From Pseudocolwellia sp049933045 (GTDB taxonomy: Bacteria > Pseudomonadota > Gammaproteobacteria > Enterobacterales > Alteromonadaceae): a stretch of DNA of 64,000 bases. A program made the translations under genes and the position numbers. The stretch's first letter is position 1. Each line of letters opens with the position of its first letter. Below are positions 9,122-17,736 of the stretch, piece by piece. The DNA is taken from NCBI RefSeq assembly GCF_049933045.1, contig NZ_CP187926.1, forward strand, positions 3,658,001-3,722,000, in the 5' to 3' direction. Under the pieces are notes generated by a model. The model saw only the letters and a program-made list of their open reading frames with translations, ran no database searches and was not told the origin of the DNA.

Positions 9122-11872
9122 TTAATGGGCTTCGTCCCAATTATTGCCAATTCCTGCTTCAGCAATAAGTGGAACACTCAAAGTAACAGCATCATTCATT
9201 AACTGAACAAGGGTTTGAGTCATCTCTTCTACTATATCTTTGTGAATTTCGAAAATTAATTCATCGTGAACTTGCATGGTCATTTTAATGCGTGGATCTT
9301 GTTGCGCTTCAATCCAAGCATCAACATTTAGCATCGCTTTTTTAATGATATCGGCAGCAGTACCTTGCATTGGTGCATTTATCGCAGCACGTTCAGCACC
9401 TTTTCTTCTCATACCATTTTTAGATTTAATGTCTGGTAAATATAAACGTCTACCAAACAAGGTTTCTACATAACCATTCTCTGTCGCATTTTGACGTGTA
9501 TCTTCCATATAATTTTGCACATTAGGATAACGCTCAAAGTAAGTATCCATATATTCTTGTGCTTTATGGCGTGGTACATCAAGTTGCTTCGCTAAACCAA
9601 AAGCCGACATACCGTAAATCAAACCAAAGTTAACGGCTTTTGCGCTGCGACGTTGATCTGTGGTTACTTCATCTAACGATACTGAGAATATTTCAGCGGC
9701 TGTAGCTTTATGAACATCTAAGCCTTTACTAAACGCAGACACTAAACCTGGATCATCAGATAAATGCGCCATAATACGTAATTCAATTTGAGAGTAATCT
9801 ATTGCCACAATTTTATGATCAGTTGGTGCAATAAAGGCTTGGCGAATTTTACGCCCTTCTTCACTTCTAATTGGAATGTTTTGTAAATTAGGATCGGTCG
9901 AAGATAAACGACCCGTTGCCGTAACGGCTTGATGATAAGAAGTATGCACACGACCTGTTTTTTCACGCACTAACAAAGGCAGCTTATCGGTATAAGTCGA
10001 TTTAAGTTTGCTTAATCCTCTATTTTCTAAAATCACTTTAGGTAGAGGGTAATCAAGTGCAAGTTCTTGCAGTACTTCTTCAGCCGTTGATGGCGCACCT
10101 TTTGGTGTTTTCTTAATTACAGGAATTTTTAAGTCTTCAAACAGTATTTTTTGTAATTGCTTAGGCGAACTTAAGTTGAAACTTTGCCCTGCAATATTAT
10201 GTGCTTCAATTTCTAGCTCGTTTAAACGCATTCCTAGGGCATGACTTTGCTGATCGAGTAAATAGCTATCGATAAGTACGCCATGTTGCTCCATTCTTGC
10301 TAAAACAGGCAATAACGGCATTTCTATTTCGTTAAACACAGTTAACTGATCTGCAGATTTACTTAACTTAGGGTAAATAGCTTCGTGTAGTCTTAATGTA
10401 ATGTCGGCATCTTCAGCGGCATAATGGCTGGCTTTCTCAATTTCAATTTGATTGAAGGTTAATTGCTTAGCGCCTTTGCCAGCAATATCTTCAAAATGTA
10501 CCGTTTTATAACCTAAATACTTATCAGCCAACGCGTCCATATTGTGACGTGTTGCTACGCTATTTAAACAGTAAGATTCGATCATGGTATCGAACACAAT
10601 ACCCTGCATTTGAATATCGTAATGAGAAAGTACGTTCGCATCATATTTAAGGTTTTGTCCAACCTTAGCTACCGTTTTATCTTCTAATAAAGGTTTAAGT
10701 AATGCTAATACCCATGCTAAGTCTAACTGCTCTGGAGCATCTTCATAATCATGAGTAAGTGGAACATAAGCGGCCTTACCCACTTCAACACTAAATGATA
10801 AGCCAACTAATTCAGCTTTCATGTATTCAACACTAGTGGTTTCAGTATCAAAGGCAAAGTAATCAGCTGATTTAAGTTTAGTGATCCACGCTTCAAAGGC
10901 TTCTTTTGTTAATACGGTTTCATATTCTGATTCAATATCAGATACCGTTACCGCTTCTTCTACATCAGCAGATTCAGTTGCACTTTCGCCTTTATCACTG
11001 TTTTTAGCTTTAGAAAGATCAGCTAATAAACGACGTAATTCATATTTAGTATACAGTTCAGTTAACGCTTCAACGTCACGCTCTTTAGGCGCTAAGCTGC
11101 TGGCTGTTACATCTAACTCAACATCGAGCTTTATTGTTGCCAATTCATAAGATAATGGTAACTGAGTTAAGGCTGTGCGAAGGTTTTCACCAATTTTACC
11201 TTTAACATTGTCTGCATTAGCCATTACGTTATCTAAGGTTTCATGCTCAAGTAACCATTTAACGGCTGTTTTAGGCCCACATTTTTCAACACCTGGAATG
11301 TTATCCACTTTATCGCCCATTAAAGCGAGGTAATCGATGATTTGATCAGGACGAACGCCAAACTTTTCTTTAACGCCTTCAACATCAAGCTCTACGTTGG
11401 TCATGGTGTTAATTAAACGCACATGCTCAGTAACGAGCTGAGCCATATCTTTATCACCTGTAGATATAACAGTTTCTATGCCTTCATTACTCGCTTGTTG
11501 AGCTAAAGTTCCAATTACATCATCAGCCTCTACACCCTCAATAACCAATAGCGGTAAACCCATAGCTTCAACAATTTGATGCAATGGTGCTATTTGAGTA
11601 CGTAAATCGTCTGGCATTGGTGGGCGATTGGCTTTGTATTCTGGGTATAAATCATTACGGAAAGTTTTACCCTTCGCATCAAAAATAACGATAATATTTC
11701 CATTAGGATAATCTTTTTTCAAACTACCTAGCATATTTAATACGCCAGTTATTGCCCCTGTAGATTGACCATCGGAAGTAGACAACGCTTGTAAATATGG
11801 AACATGGTAAGCACGAAATAAATATGAAGAACCATCCACTAAAATAAGTGGAGATAAAGATGAAGTTGGCAT
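9122..11872 (-). CDS. polA: DNA polymerase I
   Basis: A 916-residue DNA polymerase I that fills gaps and removes RNA primers during replication and repair. Residues 1-~300 are the 5'-3' exonuclease (LILVDGSSYLFRAYHVPY, VIFDAKGKTFRNDLYPEYKA, STGDKDMAQLV, YLALMGDKVDNIPG). The 3'-5' proofreading domain begins near 330, and its metal motif is intact (YFAFDTETTSVEY). The polymerase domain carries VAIDYSQIELRIMAHLSDDP, the O-helix RRSAKAVNFGLIYGMSAFGL and VHDELIFE near the C-terminus. Length and motif order match family A enzymes. It is transcribed away from two perfect DnaA boxes. Confidence 0.98.
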   Translation of the reverse strand: MPTSSLSPLILVDGSSYLFRAYHVPYLQALSTSDGQSTGAITGVLNMLGSLKKDYPNGNIIVIFDAKGKTFRNDLYPEYKANRPPMPDDLRTQIAPLHQIVEAMGLPLLVIEGVEADDVIGTLAQQASNEGIETVISTGDKDMAQLVTEHVRLINTMTNVELDVEGVKEKFGVRPDQIIDYLALMGDKVDNIPGVEKCGPKTAVKWLLEHETLDNVMANADNVKGKIGENLRTALTQLPLSYELATIKLDVELDVTASSLAPKERDVEALTELYTKYELRRLLADLSKAKNSDKGESATESADVEEAVTVSDIESEYETVLTKEAFEAWITKLKSADYFAFDTETTSVEYMKAELVGLSFSVEVGKAAYVPLTHDYEDAPEQLDLAWVLALLKPLLEDKTVAKVGQNLKYDANVLSHYDIQMQGIVFDTMIESYCLNSVATRHNMDALADKYLGYKTVHFEDIAGKGAKQLTFNQIEIEKASHYAAEDADITLRLHEAIYPKLSKSADQLTVFNEIEMPLLPVLARMEQHGVLIDSYLLDQQSHALGMRLNELEIEAHNIAGQSFNLSSPKQLQKILFEDLKIPVIKKTPKGAPSTAEEVLQELALDYPLPKVILENRGLSKLKSTYTDKLPLLVREKTGRVHTSYHQAVTATGRLSSTDPNLQNIPIRSEEGRKIRQAFIAPTDHKIVAIDYSQIELRIMAHLSDDPGLVSAFSKGLDVHKATAAEIFSVSLDEVTTDQRRSAKAVNFGLIYGMSAFGLAKQLDVPRHKAQEYMDTYFERYPNVQNYMEDTRQNATENGYVETLFGRRLYLPDIKSKNGMRRKGAERAAINAPMQGTAADIIKKAMLNVDAWIEAQQDPRIKMTMQVHDELIFEIHKDIVEEMTQTLVQLMNDAVTLSVPLIAEAGIGNNWDEAH

Positions 11873-11972
11873 GATAAGTTTTTACTGACTGACAATTTGA
11901 AACAAGAATGCCATATAACGCTAATTGACTCTACTTATAAGGTAAAAATTAGCTAAAAATAATCGTTATAAT

Positions 11973-11981
11973 TGTGGATAA
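11973..11981 (-). promoter_or_regulatory. DnaA box (perfect TTATCCACA)
   Basis: TGTGGATAA on the plus strand, i.e. the consensus TTATCCACA on the minus strand, about 100 bp upstream of polA. Confidence 0.55.
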
Positions 11982-12114
11982 GTTTGTTGAAAACATAGTT
12001 AATTATCATAAAGATCTGATGACCGATACGAAGGCGTTGTTTTAACTTATTGTTATAACTGGAAAATTTAATAAATCGAGGTTTAAATTAACTAATTATT
12101 ATTATTATATGTTT

Positions 12115-12123
12115 TGTGGATAA
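12115..12123 (-). promoter_or_regulatory. DnaA box (perfect TTATCCACA), second copy
   Basis: Second perfect TTATCCACA in the same orientation, 142 bp from the first, in AT-rich DNA upstream of polA. Confidence 0.55.
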
Positions 12124-12362
12124 ATTAATTACATGGTTAACATTGCGTTGACCTAAGTGCTGTTCACTTTATGAACGGCATAATTAATCGAGACGAAAGA
12201 TTACCAGATTTTTAGACGATTACCAGATAATTATTAAACTATTTTGAAAGAAATAAGACAGTGCTAAATAACAAAAAAACATAAGCGAGGAAACACAAGG
12301 CTTGTAGATATTAGTGCAAACTTATTAAAAATAAATTAACAAAAATTTAATATAAAAATAAA

Positions 12363-12424
12363 TAAAAAAGAGATTATTGATTATTTGCATATGAAAAATA
12401 TCATAAGCAAAACCAATAACCTCC
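12363..12424 (-). terminator. Long imperfect terminator hairpin of the DUF2780 gene
   Basis: Minus strand: GAGGTTATTGGTTTTGCTTATGA pairs imperfectly with TCATATGCAAATAATCAATAATCTC, then TTTTTTATTT. It lies about 55 bp beyond the stop codon at 12479. Confidence 0.5.
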
Positions 12425-12478
12425 TAATCTAATAGAAGCCGATACAAGGCTAATATTAATTAATACATCAGCTCAAAC

Positions 12479-13054
12479 TTATAAAAAGTTAACGCCTTGT
12501 TTAAGCATAGAAGCAGCTGTACCGTAATCATTTGCTTCTAAGTAACCAGTTACTGTTTCTACTAAAGGTAAAATAGTTTCTTTTGGGATACCTAATGATT
12601 CAAATGCTGAGTTTAAGTAACTTAAGCTTGCAGCTGCTTGACCTAATTGCTCTCCACCTAATGAAGAAGCTAAACCGCCTAAAGAAGACTCAGATAAAAC
12701 AGGAGCACTATCAATGTAGCTGCTCACATCAGGAATAGCTTCGCTAATTGAAGAGAAGTTATCGCCTAAGTTATCTTGAGCAACTTTAAATAAAGCACCT
12801 AATGCGCCTGAAGTCATATCTGAAGATAAGCCTAATTGCTCAGAAGCATAGCCAACAAGATCAGTATTAATTCCCGTAGCTTCTTTGATGTCTTCAACTA
12901 CAGTATTTGCTTCTGCTACCGTTTGTACTTGCTCAGCAACTTCTTTATCGCCAAAACCAAATGCATTTTTAATTGAATCTAAAAAGCCTTCTGCGTTAGC
13001 AGAAAATGTTGTTGCTACTAAAAGCGATGAAGCTAAAATTGTACGTAATTTCAT
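12479..13054 (-). CDS. Secreted DUF2780 (VcgC/VcgE) family protein
   Basis: A 191-residue exported protein of unknown function. A signal peptide (MKLRTILASSLLVATTFSANA) precedes EGFLDSIKNAFGFGDKE. The C-terminal ~130 residues match DUF2780: a Gly/Ser/Ala-rich block with LGLSSDMTSGALGALFKVAQ, LGGLASSLGG and a final helical segment VTGYLEANDYGTAASMLKQG. It is preceded by a frameshifted thioredoxin-like gene on the same strand and is probably transcribed alone. Confidence 0.8.
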   Translation of the reverse strand: MKLRTILASSLLVATTFSANAEGFLDSIKNAFGFGDKEVAEQVQTVAEANTVVEDIKEATGINTDLVGYASEQLGLSSDMTSGALGALFKVAQDNLGDNFSSISEAIPDVSSYIDSAPVLSESSLGGLASSLGGEQLGQAAASLSYLNSAFESLGIPKETILPLVETVTGYLEANDYGTAASMLKQGVNFL

Positions 13055-13139
13055 GTTAATCCTTAAATGTTATATAAATAATGTGTTGTGTGTTTTAAAA
13101 GTTAACGAGCTGCCATTCTGTTTAATGTCGCCCGTGGTA

Positions 13140-13735
13140 TTAATATTGTGGTTCGTTACCCGCCTGCCATTTAATATTGCAGCCAACAGAGGGTATTTGT
13201 TTTACGCTGATCTCTTTATTTGTTAATAAGTCATCAAGTGCTGTTTTTAAATCTACACCTGTAGCTCCGCTATCTGAATTATAATTACCTGACGAAATTC
13301 TTGTCGGTCGGGTTGCATCAAATTGTCCTCGATAAGCAAGTTTCTGCTGATCATCAAAAACAAAAATATCTGGCGTACATGTCGCATCAAACGCTTTAGC
13401 GACTGATTGCGTTTCATCAAATAAATAAGGGAAAGTATAATCGCGTAGTGTTTCTCTTTGATCATATGTTCAAAGTTATCAGCTGGGAAGTTCTTAGCAT
13501 CATTACTATTAATAGCAACAAACTGAACACCTTTACCTGAATATTGCTTTGCAAGTTGAGCAAGCTTTGGCGCGATATGAATAACATAAGGACAATGATT
13601 ACAGATAAATAACACAACAAGCGCTTTAGCATCGTCAAAATCAGATAATGAAGTAGTGCCGTGTTCTGTGTTTTTTAATGTAAATGATGGAGCTTGTGTA
13701 CCTAATGCCATCATTGTTGATTCTGTCATTGCCAT
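13140..13735 (-). pseudogene. Thioredoxin-fold (AhpC/TSA-like) protein gene with a -1 frameshift
   Basis: The first frame encodes a thioredoxin-like fold with FTLKNTEHGTTSLSDFDD and the redox motif CNHC (LFICNHCPYVIHIAPKLAQL), up to NFEHMIKEK near 13455. The homologous continuation is then found one base out of phase: ETLRDYTFPYLFDETQSVAK, AFDATCTPDIFVFDD, RGQFDATRP and so on, to SVGCNIKWQAGNEPQY and a stop at 13142-13140. One lost A or G in the run AAAGAGAAAC (about 13450-13460) explains this. Corrected, the protein has about 198 residues, normal for this thioredoxin-like family. The intact downstream frame argues for a very recent mutation, a sequencing error or programmed slippage. A second, decayed copy of part of the same gene lies at 14650-14775. 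Confidence 0.8.
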
Positions 13736-13916
13736 GTTTTTCGCCTAAAAATAAGGGATGTTTATTTTACGGCGCCTATTTTGAATGAATTTAAACAAAA
13801 TTCATAGCAATGGTTTTACTATATTAACCTTTTATTAACATTTCAAGCGTTTCTGTATAGTTAGGCTATTATAAAACGAATGGCTGTTACATATTTATCA
13901 TTTAGCACGTCAGGGG
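13736..13916. other. Intergenic region between thioredoxin-like gene and IS3 remnant
   Basis: Promoter region of the thioredoxin-like gene on the minus strand; no gene seen. Together with the IS3 remnant it makes up the gap to the YHS gene. Confidence 0.3.
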
Positions 13917-14003
13917 ATGAAAAAAGAAGTTGATGCTTATATCAGGTATTACAATCAAGTCAGGCTACATACAGCTGTGACTTAACCAGAATATCGAGTG
14001 TAG
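13917..14003 (+). pseudogene. IS3-family transposase C-terminal remnant
   Basis: In one frame the segment reads DAYIRYYNQVRLHTAVT, stop, PEYRV, stop. YIxYYNxxRxH followed by a P-x-x-Y motif is the classic C-terminus of the IS3-family (rve) transposase. It carries an internal stop and no upstream catalytic core is visible, so this is only a scrap of an old insertion. Confidence 0.7.
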
Positions 14004-14079
14004 ATTAAATTTCTTGAAATATTCACCTCAATAGAACGGTCAATACCGAGGTAAAACATTATTCACCAAAGGGATACAC

Positions 14080-14550
14080 ATGAGACATTTATTTAAATAT
14101 TTAGCAGTTATTGCTATTACCGCTTTTGCATTACCTGCTTTAGCATTAGACGATGCAGTAAACACTGGCCGTTTTAATGATATTGCCATTGATGGTTACG
14201 ATACCGTTGCTTATTTTACTGAAAGCAAACCAGTTAAAGGCGATAAAAAAATCACCGCTGTTTGGCATGACGCAACTTGGCAGTTTTCTAGTGAAGAGAA
14301 CCTAGCTTTATTTAATGAAAACCCTGAAAAATATGCTGCACAATATGGTGGTTGGTGTGCTTATGGTATGTCGAATGAAGCTACTGTGCGTATCGACCCT
14401 GAAGCATGGCATATCACAGATGGTAAGCTTTACTTAAACTACAGTAAACGTATTCAGAAAAAATGGTTAGCAGACAAAATGTATCGAATTGATGATGCTA
14501 ACTTGTACTACCCTGAAGTCACTAATATAAATACTTTTTCTAAGAAATAA
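14080..14550 (+). CDS. Exported YHS domain protein
   Basis: A 156-residue protein with a signal peptide (MRHLFKYLAVIAITAFALPALA) and a YHS domain: IAIDGYDTVAYFTESKPVKG, then WQFSSEENLALFNENPEKYAAQYGGWCAYGMS. The single Cys in GGWCAYGMS is typical of this exported branch. YHS domains occur in metal-linked proteins, but no metal ligand set can be asserted here. GGGATACAC precedes the ATG. It is flanked by decayed sequence on both sides and appears to be a single-gene unit. Confidence 0.85.
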   Translation: MRHLFKYLAVIAITAFALPALALDDAVNTGRFNDIAIDGYDTVAYFTESKPVKGDKKITAVWHDATWQFSSEENLALFNENPEKYAAQYGGWCAYGMSNEATVRIDPEAWHITDGKLYLNYSKRIQKKWLADKMYRIDDANLYYPEVTNINTFSKK

Positions 14551-14579
14551 GAATTTAAAAACTTCAGATAGTTGAAATC

Positions 14580-14604
14580 GATAGGGTCAAAATTTGACTC
14601 TATC
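14580..14604. other. Hairpin after the YHS gene
   Basis: GATAGGGTCAAA / TTTGACTCTATC with one mismatch, 30 bp after the stop. No clear T tract, so terminator function is uncertain. Confidence 0.35.
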
Positions 14605-14649
14605 TATTCAATCAAAAAACTCCCCGTATCTTGTTATTCTCCCTTAAAC

Positions 14650-14775
14650 TGTAATCACTAAAGCTTTTACAAAGCCCAACTTATAACAATAAGGACAATG
14701 ATTACAGATAAACAACACAATGAGCGCTTTTGCCTCATTAAAATATGATAATGATGCTGTGCCATGTTCGGTTAT
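14650..14775 (-). pseudogene. Decayed fragment of a second thioredoxin-like gene
   Basis: Translated on the minus strand the segment reads EHGTASLSYFNEAKALIVLF then ICNHCPYCY, closely matching EHGTTSLSDFDDAKALVVLF then ICNHCPYVI of the gene at 13140-13735. The DNA is also similar (AAGGACAATGATTACAGATA in both). The similarity fades on both sides and no start or stop fits, so this is a truncated paralogue. The remainder of 14605-14971 contains a 42-codon minus-strand ORF (14772-14900) with no recognisable family and no other supported gene. Confidence 0.7.
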
Positions 14776-14971
14776 CCTTCAAAGGTTAGTTTAAACTCAC
14801 ACATTTGGTCTTGTGTATATGCCTCTATAACCTGAAGATATAAAGCATGTTTATCACCGAATGTAGAATCTAAACTTAGGTCATTGATCTTCTGCAACAT
14901 GGCTTATCTTTTTAGACAATAAGCCACGTCCCATTAAAAGTCAGTGCAAAAATATTCTTAGAACCAATCAA

Positions 14972-15436
14972 TTATAAGGGCAATGCTTGAGTGTTTTTTA
15001 GCTCACTCAATACAACATTAGAATTAAATGCATGTATATTAGGTAATTTTGATAGATGTTGGTAAAAAAAGTGTTCGCAGCTTTGCATGTCTTTTGTCAC
15101 TATGCGTAATAAAAAATCAGCATTACCTAGCATAGAATAGCATTCCGTAATTTCGGGGTATTTACAGACCGCAGATTCAAATTCCTTTAAGGTTTTTAGA
15201 TTATTATCGATTAATTTAACCTCGGTATACATTACAAGACTAAACCCCAAAGCTTTCCGATTTAATACCGCTATTCGTTTTTGAATATATCCTTTATTTT
15301 CTAATCGTTGGATTCTTCGCCAACAAGGGGCTTGTGACAAATTGACACGTTCCGCGATTTCAGAAGTTGAAAGGCTGGAGTCTATCTGTAATAACTGCAA
15401 TATGGCTAAATCAGTTTTATCTAATGTATCTATCAT
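14972..15436 (-). CDS. Lrp/AsnC family transcriptional regulator
   Basis: A 154-residue Lrp/AsnC protein. An N-terminal winged helix-turn-helix (LDKTDLAILQLLQIDSSLST, then AERVNLSQAPCWRRIQRLENKGYIQ) is followed by the RAM ligand-binding domain (ECYSMLGNADFLLRIVTKDM). Such proteins sense amino acids and often control adjacent metabolic genes. It is divergent from the dioxygenase/aminotransferase pair across a 244-bp gap carrying a palindrome, so local control of that pair is a strong inference. Confidence 0.92.
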   Translation of the reverse strand: MIDTLDKTDLAILQLLQIDSSLSTSEIAERVNLSQAPCWRRIQRLENKGYIQKRIAVLNRKALGFSLVMYTEVKLIDNNLKTLKEFESAVCKYPEITECYSMLGNADFLLRIVTKDMQSCEHFFYQHLSKLPNIHAFNSNVVLSELKNTQALPL

Positions 15437-15513
15437 TTCACACCTGTAATCTCGGAATAATTATTAACAATATAATACCACTAGCAATTAAATTATCTAT
15501 AAATTGAATTGTA

Positions 15514-15530
15514 TTGAATAAATTATTCAA
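15514..15530. promoter_or_regulatory. Palindrome in the Lrp/dioxygenase divergent promoter region, candidate operator
   Basis: TTGAATAA-A-TTATTCAA is an 8-bp perfect inverted repeat around one central base, 78 bp upstream of the Lrp gene. AT-rich symmetric sites of about 15-17 bp are typical Lrp/AsnC targets. Confidence 0.45.
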
Positions 15531-15680
15531 AAATATTGTTCCTGTTAGATATAAAGCATAATTTTCACAGTCCGTAGTTGATATAGTAAATATAACTTAT
15601 CAAGAGGAAAAAGCCGAAGGTATCCAAAGGTGGGTGAAGACATATTTGTAAAATAGCGACTTTATATAGAGGATGAAACA

Positions 15681-16313
15681 ATGAAAAATGACTTGCTACT
15701 CGCGGCTTTTAAAACTCCTGAGTACCTTAATCAAAACTTGGGGTGCTATTTTACTGAACTCCCCAAAGATCCTTATATTGAAGGTGATTACCGATTTAGA
15801 ACTTATGCACGTTACGAAAAAAAGGGCGATGTATATACCCGATTACCTCATGCTTTTTTTTGCCAAACTTCAAATATTAATCATCTTGTAGGGAATATTG
15901 AGCGAGATTTCTCACCCATGGTTGATGAAATTGATTGTACCGAAGAGTTCCAACATTTACTTAAATCCTTTGCTGAGTACACACTAGGAGCTGATACTGA
16001 TGGCGTGATAGAAGTACATCAAATTCGGGTAACATGTGATGAAGGTAGTACCGGTAGCCCGGTACCAGAAGGTATTCATCAAGATGGTTTTGACTATGTC
16101 GGTATTTGTTGTTTGAAACGGGTGGATATCAGTGGTGGGAACACTCGAATTTTTAGCGATGCAGCAGGACAACATGCTCACATTGATACGGTTCTAGAGG
16201 AAAATCAATTCATTATTTTTAATGATAAACGTTATTATCATTATGTTTCTGAAATTTTATCTAACAAAAAAGGTCAAAAAGGAGTGAGAGATGTCTTCGT
16301 ATTTACAGCCTAA
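15681..16313 (+). CDS. 2OG-Fe(II) dioxygenase family protein (amino-acid hydroxylase-like)
   Basis: A 210-residue member of the bacterial 2OG-Fe dioxygenase family that includes the free L-isoleucine dioxygenase of Bacillus. Iron ligands are visible as HQD (EGIHQDGFDYVGICCL, His133 and Asp135) and a distal His near residue 187 (FNDKRYYHYVSE). The N-terminal YRFRTYARYEK and the HQIRV block also fit. By family it probably hydroxylates a free amino acid; which one cannot be read here. Its last 23 bp overlap the aminotransferase start, so the two are translationally coupled. The start at 15681 follows GAGGATGAAAC. Confidence 0.85.
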   Translation: MKNDLLLAAFKTPEYLNQNLGCYFTELPKDPYIEGDYRFRTYARYEKKGDVYTRLPHAFFCQTSNINHLVGNIERDFSPMVDEIDCTEEFQHLLKSFAEYTLGADTDGVIEVHQIRVTCDEGSTGSPVPEGIHQDGFDYVGICCLKRVDISGGNTRIFSDAAGQHAHIDTVLEENQFIIFNDKRYYHYVSEILSNKKGQKGVRDVFVFTA

Positions 16314-17550
16314 AATAGCGAATAATATTGATTATATTCGACAACAGTTTCCTGCATTACAGGTTAAGCCAACCCCTGTTTATTTTGACGGACCAGGAGG
16401 TACGCAAATTCCTAATGTTGTTATTCAATCTATAAGTTCTTATTTGCAACAAGGTAACTCTAATCTTGGCGGTCATTTTTTAGCGAGCCAACAAACCGTG
16501 GCTTTGGTTCAAACAGCTCGTGAGCGTATGGCAATATTAATTGGAGCACCATCTTCAGAAAATATTATATTTGGTGCGAATATGACAACACTGACTTTGC
16601 ACATGAGCCGCTCAATTAGCGAGAGTTGGCAGGCTGGTGATAATATTATTTTGTCAGAGTTAGACCATGCTGGTAATCGCAGTGCATGGGAGCGAATAGC
16701 AATAGAACGCGGTGTTAAAGTACATTACTTGACGATCAGCGATAAACAGTGTCAACTCGATTTGCAACAATTTGATCAGTTATTAAATGAAAGAACACGT
16801 TTAGTTGCCGTTACTGCAGCTAGTAATGTAACCGGTACACTTACCGATATAGAATATATTGTTCAAAAGGCAAAAACAGTCAATGCGATAAGTTATATAG
16901 ATGCTGTTCACCTACTGCCACATCGGCGTGTGGATGTTAAGCAGATAGATTGCGATTTTTTAGCCTGTTCTGTCTATAAATTCTTTGGTCCACATCTTGG
17001 GGTTGTTTATGGTAAGAAGCACCTTCTTAATACTCTACACCCTTATAAAGTCATACCTGCACCAAACTACGCACCTAATTGTTGGGAAACAGGAACACTG
17101 AATTTTGAAGCATTAGCAGGAACTATTTCCGCCGTTGATTATATAGCTTCCTTAGGTGAAGGCAGTACATTAGATGAACAGTTAAATGATGCTTATAGCA
17201 ATATTATAGAATATGAGCAGTATCTAACAAAGTTGTTCTTGGAAGAAACAAATCGACTAGAAAACGTCACGCTTTATGGAATTCCAGATCACAATTTGAA
17301 TAGGCGTACACCTACTTTTGCACTCTCTTTTGAAGCTCATGACCCTAATAATATTGCGAGAAAACTAGGCGAAAAGAGTATTTGCACTTGGAGTGGACAT
17401 TTATATGCTGACAAATTAATCGAGGCATTATCATTAAGCGAGTCAGGAGGTGTATTGCGGGTTGGCCTTACTCACTATAATACGATTGAGGAAGTTAGTT
17501 ACTTTTTTGAAGTACTTAATAAAATACTAGATAGTTCGACCGTGGAGTAG
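16291..17550 (+). CDS. Class V aminotransferase / cysteine desulfurase-like PLP enzyme
   Basis: A 419-residue fold-type I PLP enzyme of the cysteine desulfurase-like subfamily typified by Vibrio VC1184. The PLP lysine is in CSVYKFFGPHLG (Lys230). Other family markers are YFDGPGGTQIPNVVI near the N-terminus, NIIFGANMTTLTLHMSR, SELDHAGNRSAWERIA and a C-terminal LRVGLTHYNT. No active-site loop Cys typical of true desulfurases is obvious, so a lyase or aminotransferase role on an amino-acid substrate is as likely as sulfur transfer. It overlaps the dioxygenase gene and has its own AGGAG site. Confidence 0.85.
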   Translation: MSSYLQPKIANNIDYIRQQFPALQVKPTPVYFDGPGGTQIPNVVIQSISSYLQQGNSNLGGHFLASQQTVALVQTARERMAILIGAPSSENIIFGANMTTLTLHMSRSISESWQAGDNIILSELDHAGNRSAWERIAIERGVKVHYLTISDKQCQLDLQQFDQLLNERTRLVAVTAASNVTGTLTDIEYIVQKAKTVNAISYIDAVHLLPHRRVDVKQIDCDFLACSVYKFFGPHLGVVYGKKHLLNTLHPYKVIPAPNYAPNCWETGTLNFEALAGTISAVDYIASLGEGSTLDEQLNDAYSNIIEYEQYLTKLFLEETNRLENVTLYGIPDHNLNRRTPTFALSFEAHDPNNIARKLGEKSICTWSGHLYADKLIEALSLSESGGVLRVGLTHYNTIEEVSYFFEVLNKILDSSTVE

Positions 17551-17562
17551 ACATCACATACA

Positions 17563-17596
17563 GAGAAATAGTGCTTTATTTATTCAACTATTTCTC
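17563..17596 (+). terminator. Terminator-like hairpin after the aminotransferase gene
   Basis: GAGAAATAGT / ACTATTTCTC, 10 perfect pairs around a 14-nt loop, with a run of T about 13 bp later (CTTCTTTTTTTT). Confidence 0.55.
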
Positions 17597-17643
17597 ATCA
17601 AACCTTCTTTTTTTTAGGTGTATTAGATATTGGCTGTGTATTT

Positions 17644-17736
17644 TTACATTATTTGATAGTCATCATAAAAACCACTTAACCAACAAGGATTTATTCCTTC
17701 AGCTGCATACAAACGTAAAAACTTATTTAAATCACT
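17644..17736 (-). pseudogene. Short protein-like remnant of unknown gene
   Basis: On the minus strand an open stretch between two stops reads SDLNKFLRLYAAEGINPCWL then SGFYDDYQIM. The composition looks like the end of a folded protein rather than random sequence, but I cannot name a family and there is no start codon. The remainder of the gap up to 17988 shows a small GAGGCT/AGCCTC hairpin (17757-17777) and nothing else I can support. Confidence 0.25.

Larger units (their letters stand above)
11873..12362. other. AT-rich region upstream of polA with two DnaA boxes
   Basis: About 490 bp without a supported gene. It carries the polA promoter and two perfect DnaA boxes (11973-11981, 12115-12123). 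A small GTTCA/TGAAC inverted repeat lies near 12168. No other structure recognised. Confidence 0.5.

Noticed and set aside
12885..13226. 113-codon plus-strand ORF
   Set aside because: Antisense to the DUF2780 and thioredoxin-like genes, no family resemblance.
14772..14900. 42-codon minus-strand ORF
   Set aside because: No family, no ribosome site, in a decayed region; kept only as a note.
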